In this document: positions 45,959 through 55,672 of the stretch, in pieces
Layout of the letters: each line of letters begins with the position of its first letter
Position numbering within the stretch: position 1 is the stretch's first letter
NCBI GenBank assembly: GCA_017481205.1
Contig: JAFUPN010000029.1
Coordinates: 58,956 to 122,955, forward strand
Length of the DNA: 64,000 nucleotides
Direction of reading: 5' to 3'
DNA from: Clostridia bacterium
Lineage (GTDB): Bacteria; Bacillota; Clostridia; UMGS1810
Made by a program: the position numbers and the translations under genes
The notes under the pieces: generated by a model
What the model was told of the DNA's origin: nothing
What the model saw: only the letters and a program-made list of their open reading frames with translations
Database searches by the model: none

Positions 45959-45987
45959 TTGAAAATTCAAAAATTCTATGCTATACT
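45959..45987 (+). promoter_or_regulatory. RqcH gene promoter
   Basis: TTGAAA (45959-45964), 17 bases, TATACT (45982-45987), about 45 bases before the ribosome site. The remaining gap 45757-45958 shows no gene. Confidence 0.65.
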
Positions 45988-46038
45988 TATTTACGCACTG
46001 ATTCTATCCGAAAGAGAATAACCCTTGGAGGTGACACA

Positions 46039-47814
46039 ATGGCACTTGACGGAGTGGCAATATCTGCGCTGGTAAAGGAGCTTAATGAAAGGCTTGCCGG
46101 TGGTAAAATAGACAAAATACATCAGCCCGAAAGGGATGAAATCATAATGCACATAAGGCATATCGGTGAAAACTCAAGATTGCTTTTGTGTGCAAATCCT
46201 ACTTTTCCCAGAGTTCATCTCACAAGAATGACAAAGGAAAACCCGGCTCAACCGCCTATGTTCTGTATGCTGCTGAGAAAGCATCTTGCCGGGGGCAAAA
46301 TCTTAGGCTTTGAGCAGAATGATTTTGAACGAATTATCAAAATGAATGTGGAAGCAAGCGATGAGCTTGGATTTATGGGAGTAAAATCCCTTATAATAGA
46401 AATAATGGGTAAGCATTCAAACATTATCCTTACAGATGGAAACGGCAAAATCCTCGACAGTATATATCATGTAGATATAACTGTCAGCTCCGTAAGACAG
46501 GTTCTGCCGGGGCTTATGTATGAGTTGCCCCCCTCTCAGGGCAAGGGAAATCCGCTTCTTGCAGGAGAAAATGACATAGCGGCACACCTTGACGGTTCGG
46601 AGCTTGAGCTCAAGCGACAGCTGATGAATGCATATTCCGGCATCAGCCCTATGGTTGCATCGGAGATTGTGTACCGTGCCACAGGCAGTGCAGATACCCG
46701 AGGCTGTGATGCGGTGGCAGATGTCAGGCTCAGGGCGGCACGCTGCTTTGTATATATATTTGACAAAATCCGCGCCGGGGAATATACTCCCACGGTTCTC
46801 ATAAATGCCGAAAGCGGAAAAATGCTTGACTACAGCGGCATTGATATAACCATGTATGAGGAAATGGCGGTCAAAGAAACCTATGACAGCATGAGCGAGG
46901 CTCTGGACAGCTTTTATATAAAAAAAGCAACAGGTGAAAGTATGCGTCAGAAAAGCGGTGACCTGATGAAATTTGTCACCAACAACATAGACCGCTGCCG
47001 CAAGAAGCTGCAGATTCAGAATGAAACTCTGTTTAAGGTGGGCAAGAGAGATAAATACAAGCTCTACGGAGACCTGGTGACTGCAAATATTTACAGAATA
47101 CAGCAGGGCATGACCGGTATTGAGGTAGAAAACTATTATTCCGAAAACGGTGAGACAGTTGCAATCGCCCTGGAATCAGACCTGACCCCGGCTCAGAATG
47201 CTCAGAAATATTATAAAAGATACAATAAGGATAAAACCGCCGAAGCGGAGACCCTTAAGCAAAAGGAGCTTAATGAAACAGAGATAGATTATTTAGAATC
47301 TGTCCAGCAGGCAATTGCTACCGCAGACTCCATGACAGAGCTTACTCAGATAAGAGATGAGCTGATTGAACAGGGCTATCTCAAAAACAAGGGCAGACTG
47401 AAAAAGAGTATGAAAACCCCTGCGCCTCAGCCTCTGCATTTTATCAGCTCTGACGGTTATGACATATATGTGGGCAAGAATAACCGCCAGAACGATTATG
47501 TGACTTTAAAAATCGGCAGAAGCACAGACCTGTGGTTCCACACAAAGGGAATACACGGCTCTCATGTTGTTGTAAAGACCGGCGATGCCGAGACAGTGCC
47601 CGACGGAACATATATCGAGGCGGCAACTCTGGCGGCATACTACAGCAAGGGCAGAAGCGGAAGCAATATTCCTGTAGACTACACCGAGGTAAAAAATGTT
47701 AAAAAGCCTTCGGGAGCCAAGCCCGGAATGGTGATTTATGTAAATTACAGCACCTTATACACAAACCCTGATGAAAAAGTCGCAGAAAAACTAAAAAATA
47801 ACAAAAAAATATAA
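46039..47814 (+). CDS. rqcH: Ribosome quality-control factor RqcH (NFACT / fibronectin-binding-like protein)
   Basis: 591 aa with TTGGAGGTGA before the ATG. RqcH binds stalled 50S-peptidyl-tRNA complexes and adds C-terminal alanine tails that mark nascent chains for degradation. The NFACT-N part starts LDGVAISALVKELNERLAGG and contains NPTFPRVHLT, EIMGKHSNIIL and helix-hairpin-helix-like segments; a coiled coil (about 360-460) leads to the NFACT-R domain (about 475-585) with VGKNNRQNDYVTLK, LWFHTKGIHGSHVV and VDYTEVKNVKKPSGAKPGMV. The old name fibronectin-binding protein A is misleading, as no export signal is present. Confidence 0.93.
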   Translation: MALDGVAISALVKELNERLAGGKIDKIHQPERDEIIMHIRHIGENSRLLLCANPTFPRVHLTRMTKENPAQPPMFCMLLRKHLAGGKILGFEQNDFERIIKMNVEASDELGFMGVKSLIIEIMGKHSNIILTDGNGKILDSIYHVDITVSSVRQVLPGLMYELPPSQGKGNPLLAGENDIAAHLDGSELELKRQLMNAYSGISPMVASEIVYRATGSADTRGCDAVADVRLRAARCFVYIFDKIRAGEYTPTVLINAESGKMLDYSGIDITMYEEMAVKETYDSMSEALDSFYIKKATGESMRQKSGDLMKFVTNNIDRCRKKLQIQNETLFKVGKRDKYKLYGDLVTANIYRIQQGMTGIEVENYYSENGETVAIALESDLTPAQNAQKYYKRYNKDKTAEAETLKQKELNETEIDYLESVQQAIATADSMTELTQIRDELIEQGYLKNKGRLKKSMKTPAPQPLHFISSDGYDIYVGKNNRQNDYVTLKIGRSTDLWFHTKGIHGSHVVVKTGDAETVPDGTYIEAATLAAYYSKGRSGSNIPVDYTEVKNVKKPSGAKPGMVIYVNYSTLYTNPDEKVAEKLKNNKKI

Positions 47815-47822
47815 ATTAGCAC

Positions 47823-47852
47823 TTGACTTTTTTACTTGACATGTGCTACAAT
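47823..47852 (+). promoter_or_regulatory. rpsT promoter
   Basis: TTGACT (47823-47828), 18 bases, TACAAT (47847-47852), 38 bases before the S20 start codon. ACTTGAC occurs twice and TAGCAC/GTGCTA forms an inverted pair around the spacer. Confidence 0.55.
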
Positions 47853-47889
47853 ATCTAATGTTGACTATCTTTATACGGAGGTGAAATAA

Positions 47890-48153
47890 ATGCCTAACAT
47901 TAAATCTGCTAAGAAAAGAGTTTTAGTTATTGAGACCAAAACTTTGAGAAATCAGATGATCAAAACAAATCTTAAGACTTGCATCAAGAACTTTGAAGCT
48001 TGTGTAAACTCCGGTGATAAGGAAAAAGCACTTGCTGCTTACAAGCTCGCAGTTAAGAAGGTTGACCAGGCTGTTGCTAAGGGTATTCTCCACAAGAACA
48101 CCGCATCCAGAAAGAAATCTCAGCTTGCAATCAAGCTCAACAAAATTGCATAA
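47890..48153 (+). CDS. rpsT: 30S ribosomal protein S20
   Basis: 87 aa. A small basic, helical protein that binds 16S rRNA early in 30S assembly. Typical start [10 protein letters not shown] and end [28 protein letters not shown] precedes the ATG. It stands alone with promoter and terminator. Confidence 0.97.
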   Translation: MPNIKSAKKRVLVIETKTLRNQMIKTNLKTCIKNFEACVNSGDKEKALAAYKLAVKKVDQAVAKGILHKNTASRKKSQLAIKLNKIA

Positions 48154-48170
48154 TTTGGATTTTTTTATAT

Positions 48171-48202
48171 AAAACCCTCATACGATTCAGTATGAGGGTT
48201 TT
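48171..48202 (+). terminator. rpsT terminator
   Basis: A perfect 13-bp stem (48171-48183 with 48190-48202) with a 6-base loop and T-runs at both outer ends. Confidence 0.88.
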
Positions 48203-48258
48203 GTATATATTTATATCTTACCACAGGCTTTGTCCGGACAGTATATCCCAGTCAAATC

Positions 48259-49113
48259 TCACGGCTGCTGATTTTTGTTATCCAAAAACATACGGGCATA
48301 TTTTCTCGGTGATACACCCTCATACTTTTTAAAAATTCTGCCGAAATAATTCTGATTAGAAAATCCCACCAGCTCGGCGATTTCCGATATAGATATATCA
48401 CTTCCCACAAGAAAATCCTTTGCTTTGCTGATTCGTATCCGTATTATATAATCGAGGGGAGTGGTTCCTGTAGCTTCTTTAAATATATGAGAAAACCTGC
48501 TTGTGCTTATACTGCAATAATCGGCATAGTAGTCAAGGGGCAGATTTTCCATGTATTTTTCATGCATCAGAAGACATGCTTTGTCTGCAAGTGTACTGCT
48601 ACTCTGACCGTTACCCGCCTTTACAGACGAAAGCCTTCTGCCGATTACCGCAAAAAGCTCCAGCGTATATGCAGCACACATCTTTTGGAAGCAGGCTTTT
48701 TTCAGAATATATTCTTTTGACATTTTTTCAAAAATTGATTTCACAGTATGACTTTTTCCTATATATATAACAGATGACATATCCAAACCTATCTCAGCAA
48801 GAAGCTCGTCACATGCTGTACCCGTAAAATGAATGTAGCAGGAAACCGCATTGTCCTCTCCTCTGAAATAATATTTTTGCGTCACGCCGGGTCTGAACAA
48901 AATCAGATTGCCCTCGTTCACCTTAACCTCCCTAGAATCTATTTCCGTATAGCAGCAACCCTGACTGATATACAAAATATGATAGTCTGCTCTGCCGTTC
49001 ATACGGCAAGTACCTGTATCTCTGCCAAATCTGTATGTGATGCCGCAGCTGTTTATATGAAGATATTCATCTGAGACATATTCTGTGGTTATATAACCCT
49101 TGTACACAGCCAT
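48259..49113 (-). CDS. AraC family regulator with N-terminal cupin
   Basis: 284 aa from the ATG at 49113; a GTG 9 bases upstream lies inside the GGGGTG ribosome site. Cupin sensor (about 10-145, GRADYHILYISQGCCYTEI) then two helix-turn-helix motifs (DYYADYCSISTSRFSHIFKE, ISEIAELVGFSNQNYFGRIF). It is divergent from the LamG/SGNH and GH35 genes and probably controls them in response to a sugar. Confidence 0.88.
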   Translation of the reverse strand: MAVYKGYITTEYVSDEYLHINSCGITYRFGRDTGTCRMNGRADYHILYISQGCCYTEIDSREVKVNEGNLILFRPGVTQKYYFRGEDNAVSCYIHFTGTACDELLAEIGLDMSSVIYIGKSHTVKSIFEKMSKEYILKKACFQKMCAAYTLELFAVIGRRLSSVKAGNGQSSSTLADKACLLMHEKYMENLPLDYYADYCSISTSRFSHIFKEATGTTPLDYIIRIRISKAKDFLVGSDISISEIAELVGFSNQNYFGRIFKKYEGVSPRKYARMFLDNKNQQP

Positions 49114-49133
49114 TTTTATCACCCCTGCATCGT

Positions 49134-49162
49134 ATTATACAACAAACCCGCTCCATAGTCAA
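49134..49162 (-). promoter_or_regulatory. Promoter of the AraC regulator
   Basis: Minus strand: TTGACT (49157-49162), 17 bases, TATAAT (49134-49139), only about 20 bases before the start codon. I could not place a convincing rightward promoter in 49163-49313. Confidence 0.6.
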
Positions 49163-49313
49163 TATAACATAGCAGGATTGTGCTAAAACTTAGCGAAATA
49201 TGATATATACTATAGCTGTGATATTAAGTACAATTGATTTAAGACAGATATGCAAAAGCCGCTTTTGCTTAAATTCATCTGCACAGCGGAATATGAGAAA
49301 GGATGTTTTGTAT

Positions 49314-52124
49314 ATGAAAAAGTTAACCGCTTTGTTTCTTGCAGTTATAATGTGCCTTTCGGTCACTGTATCTGTAACAAACGCATCAGAATCAAAAACA
49401 GTATTGTACGAATACAAAGAATTTGCCGATTTCGGCACTTTTATCCGTGCAGACAAATCCGAAGTATTCGGCATCGGCGGAAAATCCGCCACTGACTCCT
49501 CGGTAAAGCTTACCCTTGCCGATTCTACCGAAAAAACAGGTTATATGGATTTATCCTGGGGCAAAATCTCCGGCACCTCCGGCGCTTATACCTGGAACAA
49601 ATCCTCCTACACCGGATATCTGGTAAACGAATTCAACATATGGGCAAGCTCCGACATAACATATGTGATGGTATGTACCAATCAGAATGCCGATGTAGGC
49701 GGTAACAGCATAGCCTCTCTCACAGCCGACCGCTGGAACAGAATTACTGTTGTAACCGACAGAAGCGGAGGAACAAACACTGGAAAAACCGCAACCTATG
49801 TAAACGGTATTCAGGTAAGAAGCTGGACAGCAGATAAATTAGGCTCGCTCAACAACGGTCAGCCCCGCAATGCAATCCGCTATCTTCTGGGCGGTGCAAC
49901 GGACACCATTATATATATGGACGACCTCAGGGTATATGAAACAGATTCGATGCCTGATATTGCTCCCCTCAGCCTCAGAGGCGACGGATATGCAGGTACA
50001 AACGGATATCTCAGTGTCTCAAAGGATATAAAGGTCAGCGATATCATCGCAGAGGGTGTAACTGTCAGAGCATATACAGACAGCACCTTTGCAGCCGAGG
50101 TTTCATCAGATGCCGTAATTAAAAAGGGCAATATAGTAGTGGCTGAGGATACAGAGAGCGTCCTGTGGTACTATGAGCTTAACGACTGGGACGGCATCAC
50201 CTGTGTGGCGGAAGATATATCCGAAATGAGCCTTGCAAAGGCGTCTTCCGAAGCCGTGTACGGAGTGCTGGGCAAGACATGGGATGACGAAAGCATGAAG
50301 CTGACTGACTCTGACACATCTGCCTCAGATATTTTCTACAACAAGTCATGGACACCAAAAAATACTCTTTCAAACTATCTTGTATTTGAAATCAACATAG
50401 CGCCGACAGGAAGTCAGGGCTACTTTACACTGGGCACCAACGGCAATGCATCCATGTCCTTCAAGGGATATGTGGGCAGCGATATCAAGATGAATCAATG
50501 GAACAAATTCACCGTGGTATACGATATTGCAAATCAGAAATCAGATACCTATGTCAACGGCAGATTAGCCTCAAAGGGTAATACCGGAAGCTATACGGTG
50601 GGTACAAGCAACTGCATAAGATTCCTTATGGTATATACCGACGGGGACGTGTATATCGACGACCTCAATATATATGAAGCCATCGGATATCCGGAGCTTA
50701 TTCCTCCGGCAGCACCCGAGGACGGCTTCGATGCCGGCTGCAGAATTATTGCAGACAGCAAAAAACAGACCCTCAGCATCAGCCCGAGCAAGACTGTTGC
50801 AGACATTGCTCCGCTTTTTGCAGAGGACAATGTGAGAGTATACAGCGACAGCAGCTGCAAAAAAGCCGTGAACAGCGATACCGCCCTGTTGCCGGGCAAT
50901 ATTGTAGTTGCTGAAACAGTAGACAAAACATACAGCTACTATACCATTGAGGAATACAGTGCAAACAGCATAAAAGTCATTGGCAATAGATACAATGCCG
51001 AATATAACACAATATATGACGGTGACATAAACGTTATTGCACCTGTGGAAGAAACAGGCATTATCCTTGCGGCTCAGTATGACAAAGGTGGCGCTCTTAT
51101 AAAGCTCAGTATGGAAAACAGCACCGAGGGATATATCAGCACAAGCTTTTCCCCGGCAAAAAACGACAGCGGATACATAAAGCTTTTTCTCTGGGACGGC
51201 AAAGCAAGCCTGAAGCCCCTGAACAACGAAAAAGAAATACAATATACCGACGGTCAGGTAATATGCTTTTTGGGAGACAGTATCACCCAGAACGGCAAGT
51301 ATATAAGAGAGTTGTATGAGCACTATCTGAGCAACGAGGATGCTATCCCCGGTGTGGAAATGTACAACTGCGGTATCCCCGGCGACAAGACCACTGAGGC
51401 GCTGGCAAGAATAGACAGCGACTGCCTGAACTATAATCCCGATGTGGTATTTGTAACCTTTGGTGTAAACCACCTTACAAAAAACTGCTATACCCCCTCG
51501 ACCTATGCAAGCTATGAGACACAACGTGCAGAAATAATGGATACCTACAGAAGCGAAACAGTACAGATTATAGAAAAAATACTGGCTTCCGGTGCAAAGG
51601 CTGTGCTGTGTACACCGCCTCCTCACAATGACGAGGCAAGCGGTCTCTGCCGCAATCTTGGTCTTGAGGAAATGAGCGGTATAATCTATGAGCTTGCAGA
51701 AGAATACAACCTTGATGTGGTGGACTACTTCGGAGCAATGAAGGAGCTCGACCCTGCCGTATATATTATGTCAGACAATGTTCATCCCAACGACCTGGGT
51801 CATCATGTCATGGCACAGGCGGTGCTCAAAGCCTTTGGCTATGTGGACACAATCGACACTGGCACGGCTCTTACTCAGTTTGCCGGTACAAACGACCGCC
51901 GCCACACCGAGTCATACAACTACAGACTGGCACTTCTTGTTGACAAGCGACTGAGCAATTATGAAACAACAGAAGAGAAAAAACAGGCTGCCTACGAAAC
52001 CATGCTTGCGCAGACAGACGCACACAACAAATTTATATATCAAAACTACTATGAAAACTGTGAAAGACTTGACGAAATGAAGCAGGATGTCATAGAACTC
52101 ACCAAACAAACAGCATGTAAATAA
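49314..52124 (+). CDS. Exported protein with two LamG-like domains and an SGNH hydrolase domain
   Basis: 936 aa from the ATG at 49314 with AAAGGA upstream. The signal peptide is MKKLTALFLAVIMCLSVTVS plus a few residues. Two LamG/concanavalin-like domains (about 25-205 and 270-450, each ending in an IYMDDLRVYE / VYIDDLNIYE strand) are joined by copies of a small domain (VRAYTDSTFAAEVSSDAVIK; VRVYSDSSCKKAVNSDTALL). The SGNH domain (about 655-860) has FLGDSITQNG, FGVNHLTK and SDNVHPNDLG; Ser, Asn, Asp and His are present. Probably a surface or secreted carbohydrate esterase, 11 bases upstream of the GH35 gene. Confidence 0.85.
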   Translation: MKKLTALFLAVIMCLSVTVSVTNASESKTVLYEYKEFADFGTFIRADKSEVFGIGGKSATDSSVKLTLADSTEKTGYMDLSWGKISGTSGAYTWNKSSYTGYLVNEFNIWASSDITYVMVCTNQNADVGGNSIASLTADRWNRITVVTDRSGGTNTGKTATYVNGIQVRSWTADKLGSLNNGQPRNAIRYLLGGATDTIIYMDDLRVYETDSMPDIAPLSLRGDGYAGTNGYLSVSKDIKVSDIIAEGVTVRAYTDSTFAAEVSSDAVIKKGNIVVAEDTESVLWYYELNDWDGITCVAEDISEMSLAKASSEAVYGVLGKTWDDESMKLTDSDTSASDIFYNKSWTPKNTLSNYLVFEINIAPTGSQGYFTLGTNGNASMSFKGYVGSDIKMNQWNKFTVVYDIANQKSDTYVNGRLASKGNTGSYTVGTSNCIRFLMVYTDGDVYIDDLNIYEAIGYPELIPPAAPEDGFDAGCRIIADSKKQTLSISPSKTVADIAPLFAEDNVRVYSDSSCKKAVNSDTALLPGNIVVAETVDKTYSYYTIEEYSANSIKVIGNRYNAEYNTIYDGDINVIAPVEETGIILAAQYDKGGALIKLSMENSTEGYISTSFSPAKNDSGYIKLFLWDGKASLKPLNNEKEIQYTDGQVICFLGDSITQNGKYIRELYEHYLSNEDAIPGVEMYNCGIPGDKTTEALARIDSDCLNYNPDVVFVTFGVNHLTKNCYTPSTYASYETQRAEIMDTYRSETVQIIEKILASGAKAVLCTPPPHNDEASGLCRNLGLEEMSGIIYELAEEYNLDVVDYFGAMKELDPAVYIMSDNVHPNDLGHHVMAQAVLKAFGYVDTIDTGTALTQFAGTNDRRHTESYNYRLALLVDKRLSNYETTEEKKQAAYETMLAQTDAHNKFIYQNYYENCERLDEMKQDVIELTKQTACK

Positions 52125-52135
52125 AGGAGAAAAAA

Positions 52136-54028
52136 ATGAAAAACTTACTTGAAATCAGCAATAACGGACTTACTTGTGACAACAAGCCATTTTATCTGGC
52201 TAGCGGAGATATGCATTATTTCCGTCATTTTAAATCAGGATGGGAACGCAGGCTCAGACTCATGAAGGATTTTGGACTCACTGCAGTTCAGACCTATGTT
52301 CCCTGGAATCTGCACGAACCGGAGGAAGGCATATTCTGCTTTGAGGACAACCTTGATGTGAGTGCATTTTTAGAGCTTTGCGGCAAAATCGGACTTAAAG
52401 TAATATTCCGTCCCTCAGGATATATGTGCTCCGAATGGGATTTGGGCGGTCTTCCCTATTGGCTTTTGGGCAAAAATGTTGACATCAGAACCAGCGATGA
52501 AGGCTTTATGAAATATCTTCGCAAATACTATGAGGTTCTTGCGCCCAGATTTGTACCCTATCTTTCCACCAACGGCGGTCCGATTATCGCAGTAGCGGTA
52601 GAAAATGAATACGGAAGCTTTTCCGATGACAATGAATATATCCGCGCAGTGGGAGATATGCTAAAAGAGCTTGGTGTGAATGTACCATTGCTTACGGCCA
52701 ACGGAGTTGAGCCCTTCAAAATGCATCCAGGCAGCACCACGGATTACTGGACAGGTGTTGACTGTCACAGCCTTACCGAGGAAGCAATAGAAGACAAATA
52801 TAAATATCAGCCGGATATGCCTATATACATAGCTGAGCTGTGGGGTGGCAGAAGCCAGCAGTGGGGAGGACATTTCCTCAGACAGACTCCCGATGCATTC
52901 TCCGAAAATTACAAAAAGCATCTGGAGCTGGGGGCATATATAAATACATATATGTTCTGCGGCGGCACAAACTTTGCCTTCCGCAACGGTGCTCTCAGAG
53001 GACGCTACGGAGCCGATGTGCCCGGTGCACCCAACAGATATATTCCATTTGCCACAAGCTACGATGTGGATGCTCCCGTAAGTGAGCACGGTGTACCCAC
53101 AGAAAAATATTTTAAGTGCAAAAAAGTGCTTAAGGAATATCTTGACTCCACATACGGAGAGGGATTTTTCAGCGGAAATGAAGCAACAGATGCATCCTTT
53201 TACCCTTATGAAAGTCAGAAAGTAGAAAGCATTGCCATGACAAAATCCGCAGACCTTCTTGAAAATGCAGAAAACATAGCATCAAGGGTAAGAAAATCAG
53301 GCTTCCCAAAGACCTTTACAGACATGGAGCAGGACTACGGCTTTATGCTTTACACCACATTTGTCAAGCATACTGACAATCAGGAAAGAATACTGACAAT
53401 ATCAGAGCTTCAGGACAGAGCACAGATATTTGTAAACGGCGAATACAAGGGCTTTATGATGCGTGACAGAGAAACTCCTCCGGTGAAATTTTCAATTCCC
53501 GAAGAAGGAGCGCAGATAGATATTCTGGTGGAAAATATGGGACGTGTAAACTACGGAAATGCCATGCTAAAAGAATTTAAGGGAATATGCGGCAATGTCA
53601 AGCTGGATCTGATTATGGAAAACGGCGATATCTATCCCCACAACTATAATGTGAAAGCAAACTGGCTCAACATATCACTGCCCATGAAGGATTTGTCAAA
53701 AATCGACTGGTCAAAGGAAGCAAAAAAAGACCGTCCGGCATTCTATGAAGGTACCTTTGATGCAAAGCCTGGAGTTGACACCTTTGTTGATATGTCCGGC
53801 TGGGAAAAGGGCGTTGTGTGGATAAACGGCTTCAACATAGGAAGATACTGGAAAATAGGTCCCGTAGGCACACAGTATGTACCCGGTGACATTATAAAAG
53901 AGCACAACACCATAACAGTTCTGGAGCTTCACAGTCCCAACGAAACAAAAACAGTGACCCTCTCAGACAAGCCCTCTCTTGATACTATAGAAAAAACTAC
54001 AGACCTTGTAGTAAATCTTGCAGGTTGA
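52136..54028 (+). CDS. Beta-galactosidase, GH35
   Basis: 630 aa with AAAGGAG before the ATG. GH35 enzymes remove terminal beta-galactose, for example from galactans. The barrel (about 10-330) shows SGDMHYFRHF, GLTAVQTYVPWNLHEP, VAVENEYGSF (acid/base Glu, about 158) and IAELWGGRSQQWGG (nucleophile Glu, about 232). C-terminal beta-domains carry VNGEYKGFM and WINGFNIGRYWKIGP. No signal peptide, so it probably acts inside the cell on imported galactosides. Co-transcribed with the LamG/SGNH gene. Confidence 0.93.
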   Translation: MKNLLEISNNGLTCDNKPFYLASGDMHYFRHFKSGWERRLRLMKDFGLTAVQTYVPWNLHEPEEGIFCFEDNLDVSAFLELCGKIGLKVIFRPSGYMCSEWDLGGLPYWLLGKNVDIRTSDEGFMKYLRKYYEVLAPRFVPYLSTNGGPIIAVAVENEYGSFSDDNEYIRAVGDMLKELGVNVPLLTANGVEPFKMHPGSTTDYWTGVDCHSLTEEAIEDKYKYQPDMPIYIAELWGGRSQQWGGHFLRQTPDAFSENYKKHLELGAYINTYMFCGGTNFAFRNGALRGRYGADVPGAPNRYIPFATSYDVDAPVSEHGVPTEKYFKCKKVLKEYLDSTYGEGFFSGNEATDASFYPYESQKVESIAMTKSADLLENAENIASRVRKSGFPKTFTDMEQDYGFMLYTTFVKHTDNQERILTISELQDRAQIFVNGEYKGFMMRDRETPPVKFSIPEEGAQIDILVENMGRVNYGNAMLKEFKGICGNVKLDLIMENGDIYPHNYNVKANWLNISLPMKDLSKIDWSKEAKKDRPAFYEGTFDAKPGVDTFVDMSGWEKGVVWINGFNIGRYWKIGPVGTQYVPGDIIKEHNTITVLELHSPNETKTVTLSDKPSLDTIEKTTDLVVNLAG

Positions 54029-54033
54029 AAAAA

Positions 54034-54144
54034 TGGGGATGTAAAAAAAGATGCAGAATGAGCAAACTGAACTCAAATGAGGCAATAGCCTCATTTGAGG
54101 GTACCCGAAGGCGTATAAGCGCTCTGCGCTTTATTTTACATCCA
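54034..54144. terminator. Multi-hairpin convergent terminator region
   Basis: An outer 10-bp pair (GGATGTAAAA 54034-54043, TTTTACATCC 54135-54144) encloses a perfect 12-bp, 4-base-loop hairpin (54072-54083 with 54088-54099) and a 6-bp hairpin (54117-54122 with 54126-54131) followed by TATTTTA. It separates GH35 from the convergent LacI gene. Confidence 0.6.
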
Positions 54145-54151
54145 CTTCGGC

Positions 54152-55126
54152 TTATCTTTCAACAATCTTTGTCCTTAGGACAATATGCTGTTTTTTCCTG
54201 TCGGGACAGTCAAGACTGTCCATAAGAATTTCAAACGCCTTATGTCCCACCTTGGTTTTGGAAGAAGTAATACTTGCAAAACGGGTGGGCATAATAAATT
54301 TAGAGCGGATATCATCAAAGCTGATTACTTCAATATTCTTCCCCTCTGTTGCCGCAAGGAATTCAAGGGCAATAATGTCGCTGAAGCAGATTGCCGCCGT
54401 GTAATCTCTGCCCGAGCTCATGGCACGGCTTATAATTTCGCCATGGTCATCGAAAGTGACAGAGAGGGTGTATATATCCTTATCTCTGAGAGCTATACCC
54501 TTTTCGTCAAAAACCTGCTTTATACCATCCAACCTCTCTACCGCGCTGGAGATATATGACGGACCATTAAACACAGCTATGCTTCTGTGACCCTTGTTTA
54601 TGAGATGCTCTGCGGCAAGGTAGCCGCCGTGTCTGTCATCGCATATCACATAGTTTGTATCTATCCCATCAAAATGTCTGCCCACCAGGGCAAAGGGGAT
54701 ACCGCTCTGCATAAGGAAGCGCACATTATCCTCTGTTTTTTGCACGGGACAGATTATTATACCATCAACATTTTTGCTCAGAGAGGTGACGATGGCATCC
54801 TTTTCCAATGCTTCGTCCTCATTGGTATTGAGAACAAAAACAGCATAACCGCTCTCCTTTGCCACTCTTTCAATCTCCTTTACCACTATGGCAAAATGAG
54901 GGTTGGATATATCCCCCACTATGACAGATATGCACCTGCTCCTGCCCGAGCGCATAAAGCTGGCAGAGCTGTTGCGGATATATCCCATTCTGTCGGCAGT
55001 CTGCTTTATTAAATTTTTTGTTTCCTCGGATATATCGCTTTTGTCATTAAGAGCATGTGACACAGTATTGACCGATACTCCCACGACCTTTGCAATATCC
55101 GATATGGTTACTCTTTTTCCGTTCAT
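54152..55126 (-). CDS. LacI family transcriptional regulator
   Basis: 324 aa. N-terminal helix-turn-helix VTISDIAKVVGVSVNTVSHA and hinge (RSGRSRCISVIV), then a periplasmic-binding-type sugar domain (DISNPHFA, ICPVQKTED, ALVGRHFDG, FNGPSYISS, ISFDDIRSKF). It represses or activates sugar genes depending on a bound sugar. It lies 29 bases downstream of the dCMP deaminase gene and converges on GH35, so its target is unclear; GH35 is one candidate. Confidence 0.9.
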   Translation of the reverse strand: MNGKRVTISDIAKVVGVSVNTVSHALNDKSDISEETKNLIKQTADRMGYIRNSSASFMRSGRSRCISVIVGDISNPHFAIVVKEIERVAKESGYAVFVLNTNEDEALEKDAIVTSLSKNVDGIIICPVQKTEDNVRFLMQSGIPFALVGRHFDGIDTNYVICDDRHGGYLAAEHLINKGHRSIAVFNGPSYISSAVERLDGIKQVFDEKGIALRDKDIYTLSVTFDDHGEIISRAMSSGRDYTAAICFSDIIALEFLAATEGKNIEVISFDDIRSKFIMPTRFASITSSKTKVGHKAFEILMDSLDCPDRKKQHIVLRTKIVER

Positions 55127-55155
55127 AAATTATGTCCTTTTATTTTCACTGCATA

Positions 55156-55650
55156 TCAATATCCGAACTCTCCGCTGAGAGAATCATCATTTTCTATCCA
55201 GTCGTTTACATCAACAACAGTATAATTTTCATGGTCGTTTCTTATAATCACCTGAGATATACCTGCATTGATAATCATTCTCTTACACATAGCACAGCTG
55301 GATGCATTCTGCACCAGCTCACCGGTTGTATAATCCTTGCCCACAAGATATATAGTAGCTCCGATAAGCTCTTTTCTTGAGGCTGATATAATGGCATTCG
55401 CTTCGGAATGTACGCTTCTGCACATCTCATAGCGCTCCCCTCTGGGTATATTCATCTTTACTCTGTGGCAAAAACCTAAGTCAAGGCAGTTTTTTCTGCC
55501 GCGGGGTGCTCCGGTGTAGCCGGTGGAAACAATTTCATCGTTGTTTACCACTATAGTGCCGTAGTTGCGGCGGAGGCAGGTGCCTCTCTCAAGCACGGTT
55601 TCCGCAATATCAAGATAGTAGTTATGTTTGTCCCTTCTTTTGTATTCCAT
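55156..55650 (-). CDS. dCMP deaminase (ComEB-like)
   Basis: 164 aa from the ATG at 55650 behind GAAAGGA. A zinc-dependent cytidine/deoxycytidylate deaminase: CRSVHSEANAII gives the zinc His and catalytic Glu, SSCAMCKRMII the two zinc Cys. It makes dUMP for thymidylate synthesis. RRNYGTIVVNNDEIVSTGY and TGAPRGRKNC near the N-terminus are typical. ComEB is the B. subtilis name for this protein. Confidence 0.9.
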   Translation of the reverse strand: MEYKRRDKHNYYLDIAETVLERGTCLRRNYGTIVVNNDEIVSTGYTGAPRGRKNCLDLGFCHRVKMNIPRGERYEMCRSVHSEANAIISASRKELIGATIYLVGKDYTTGELVQNASSCAMCKRMIINAGISQVIIRNDHENYTVVDVNDWIENDDSLSGEFGY

Positions 55651-55672
55651 AATCAAATATTCCTTTCAAAGT

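Noticed and set aside
46008..46024. A 17-base match to the MITE end (CCGAAAGAGAATAACCC) just before the RqcH gene
   Set aside because: No second end or internal MITE sequence lies upstream at 45757-46007, and it sits in a normal leader; could be a relic or chance, too short to call.
50571..51626. A 351-codon open frame on the minus strand
   Set aside because: Antisense to the LamG/SGNH gene, Cys- and Tyr-rich, no recognisable domain; a shadow of the real gene.
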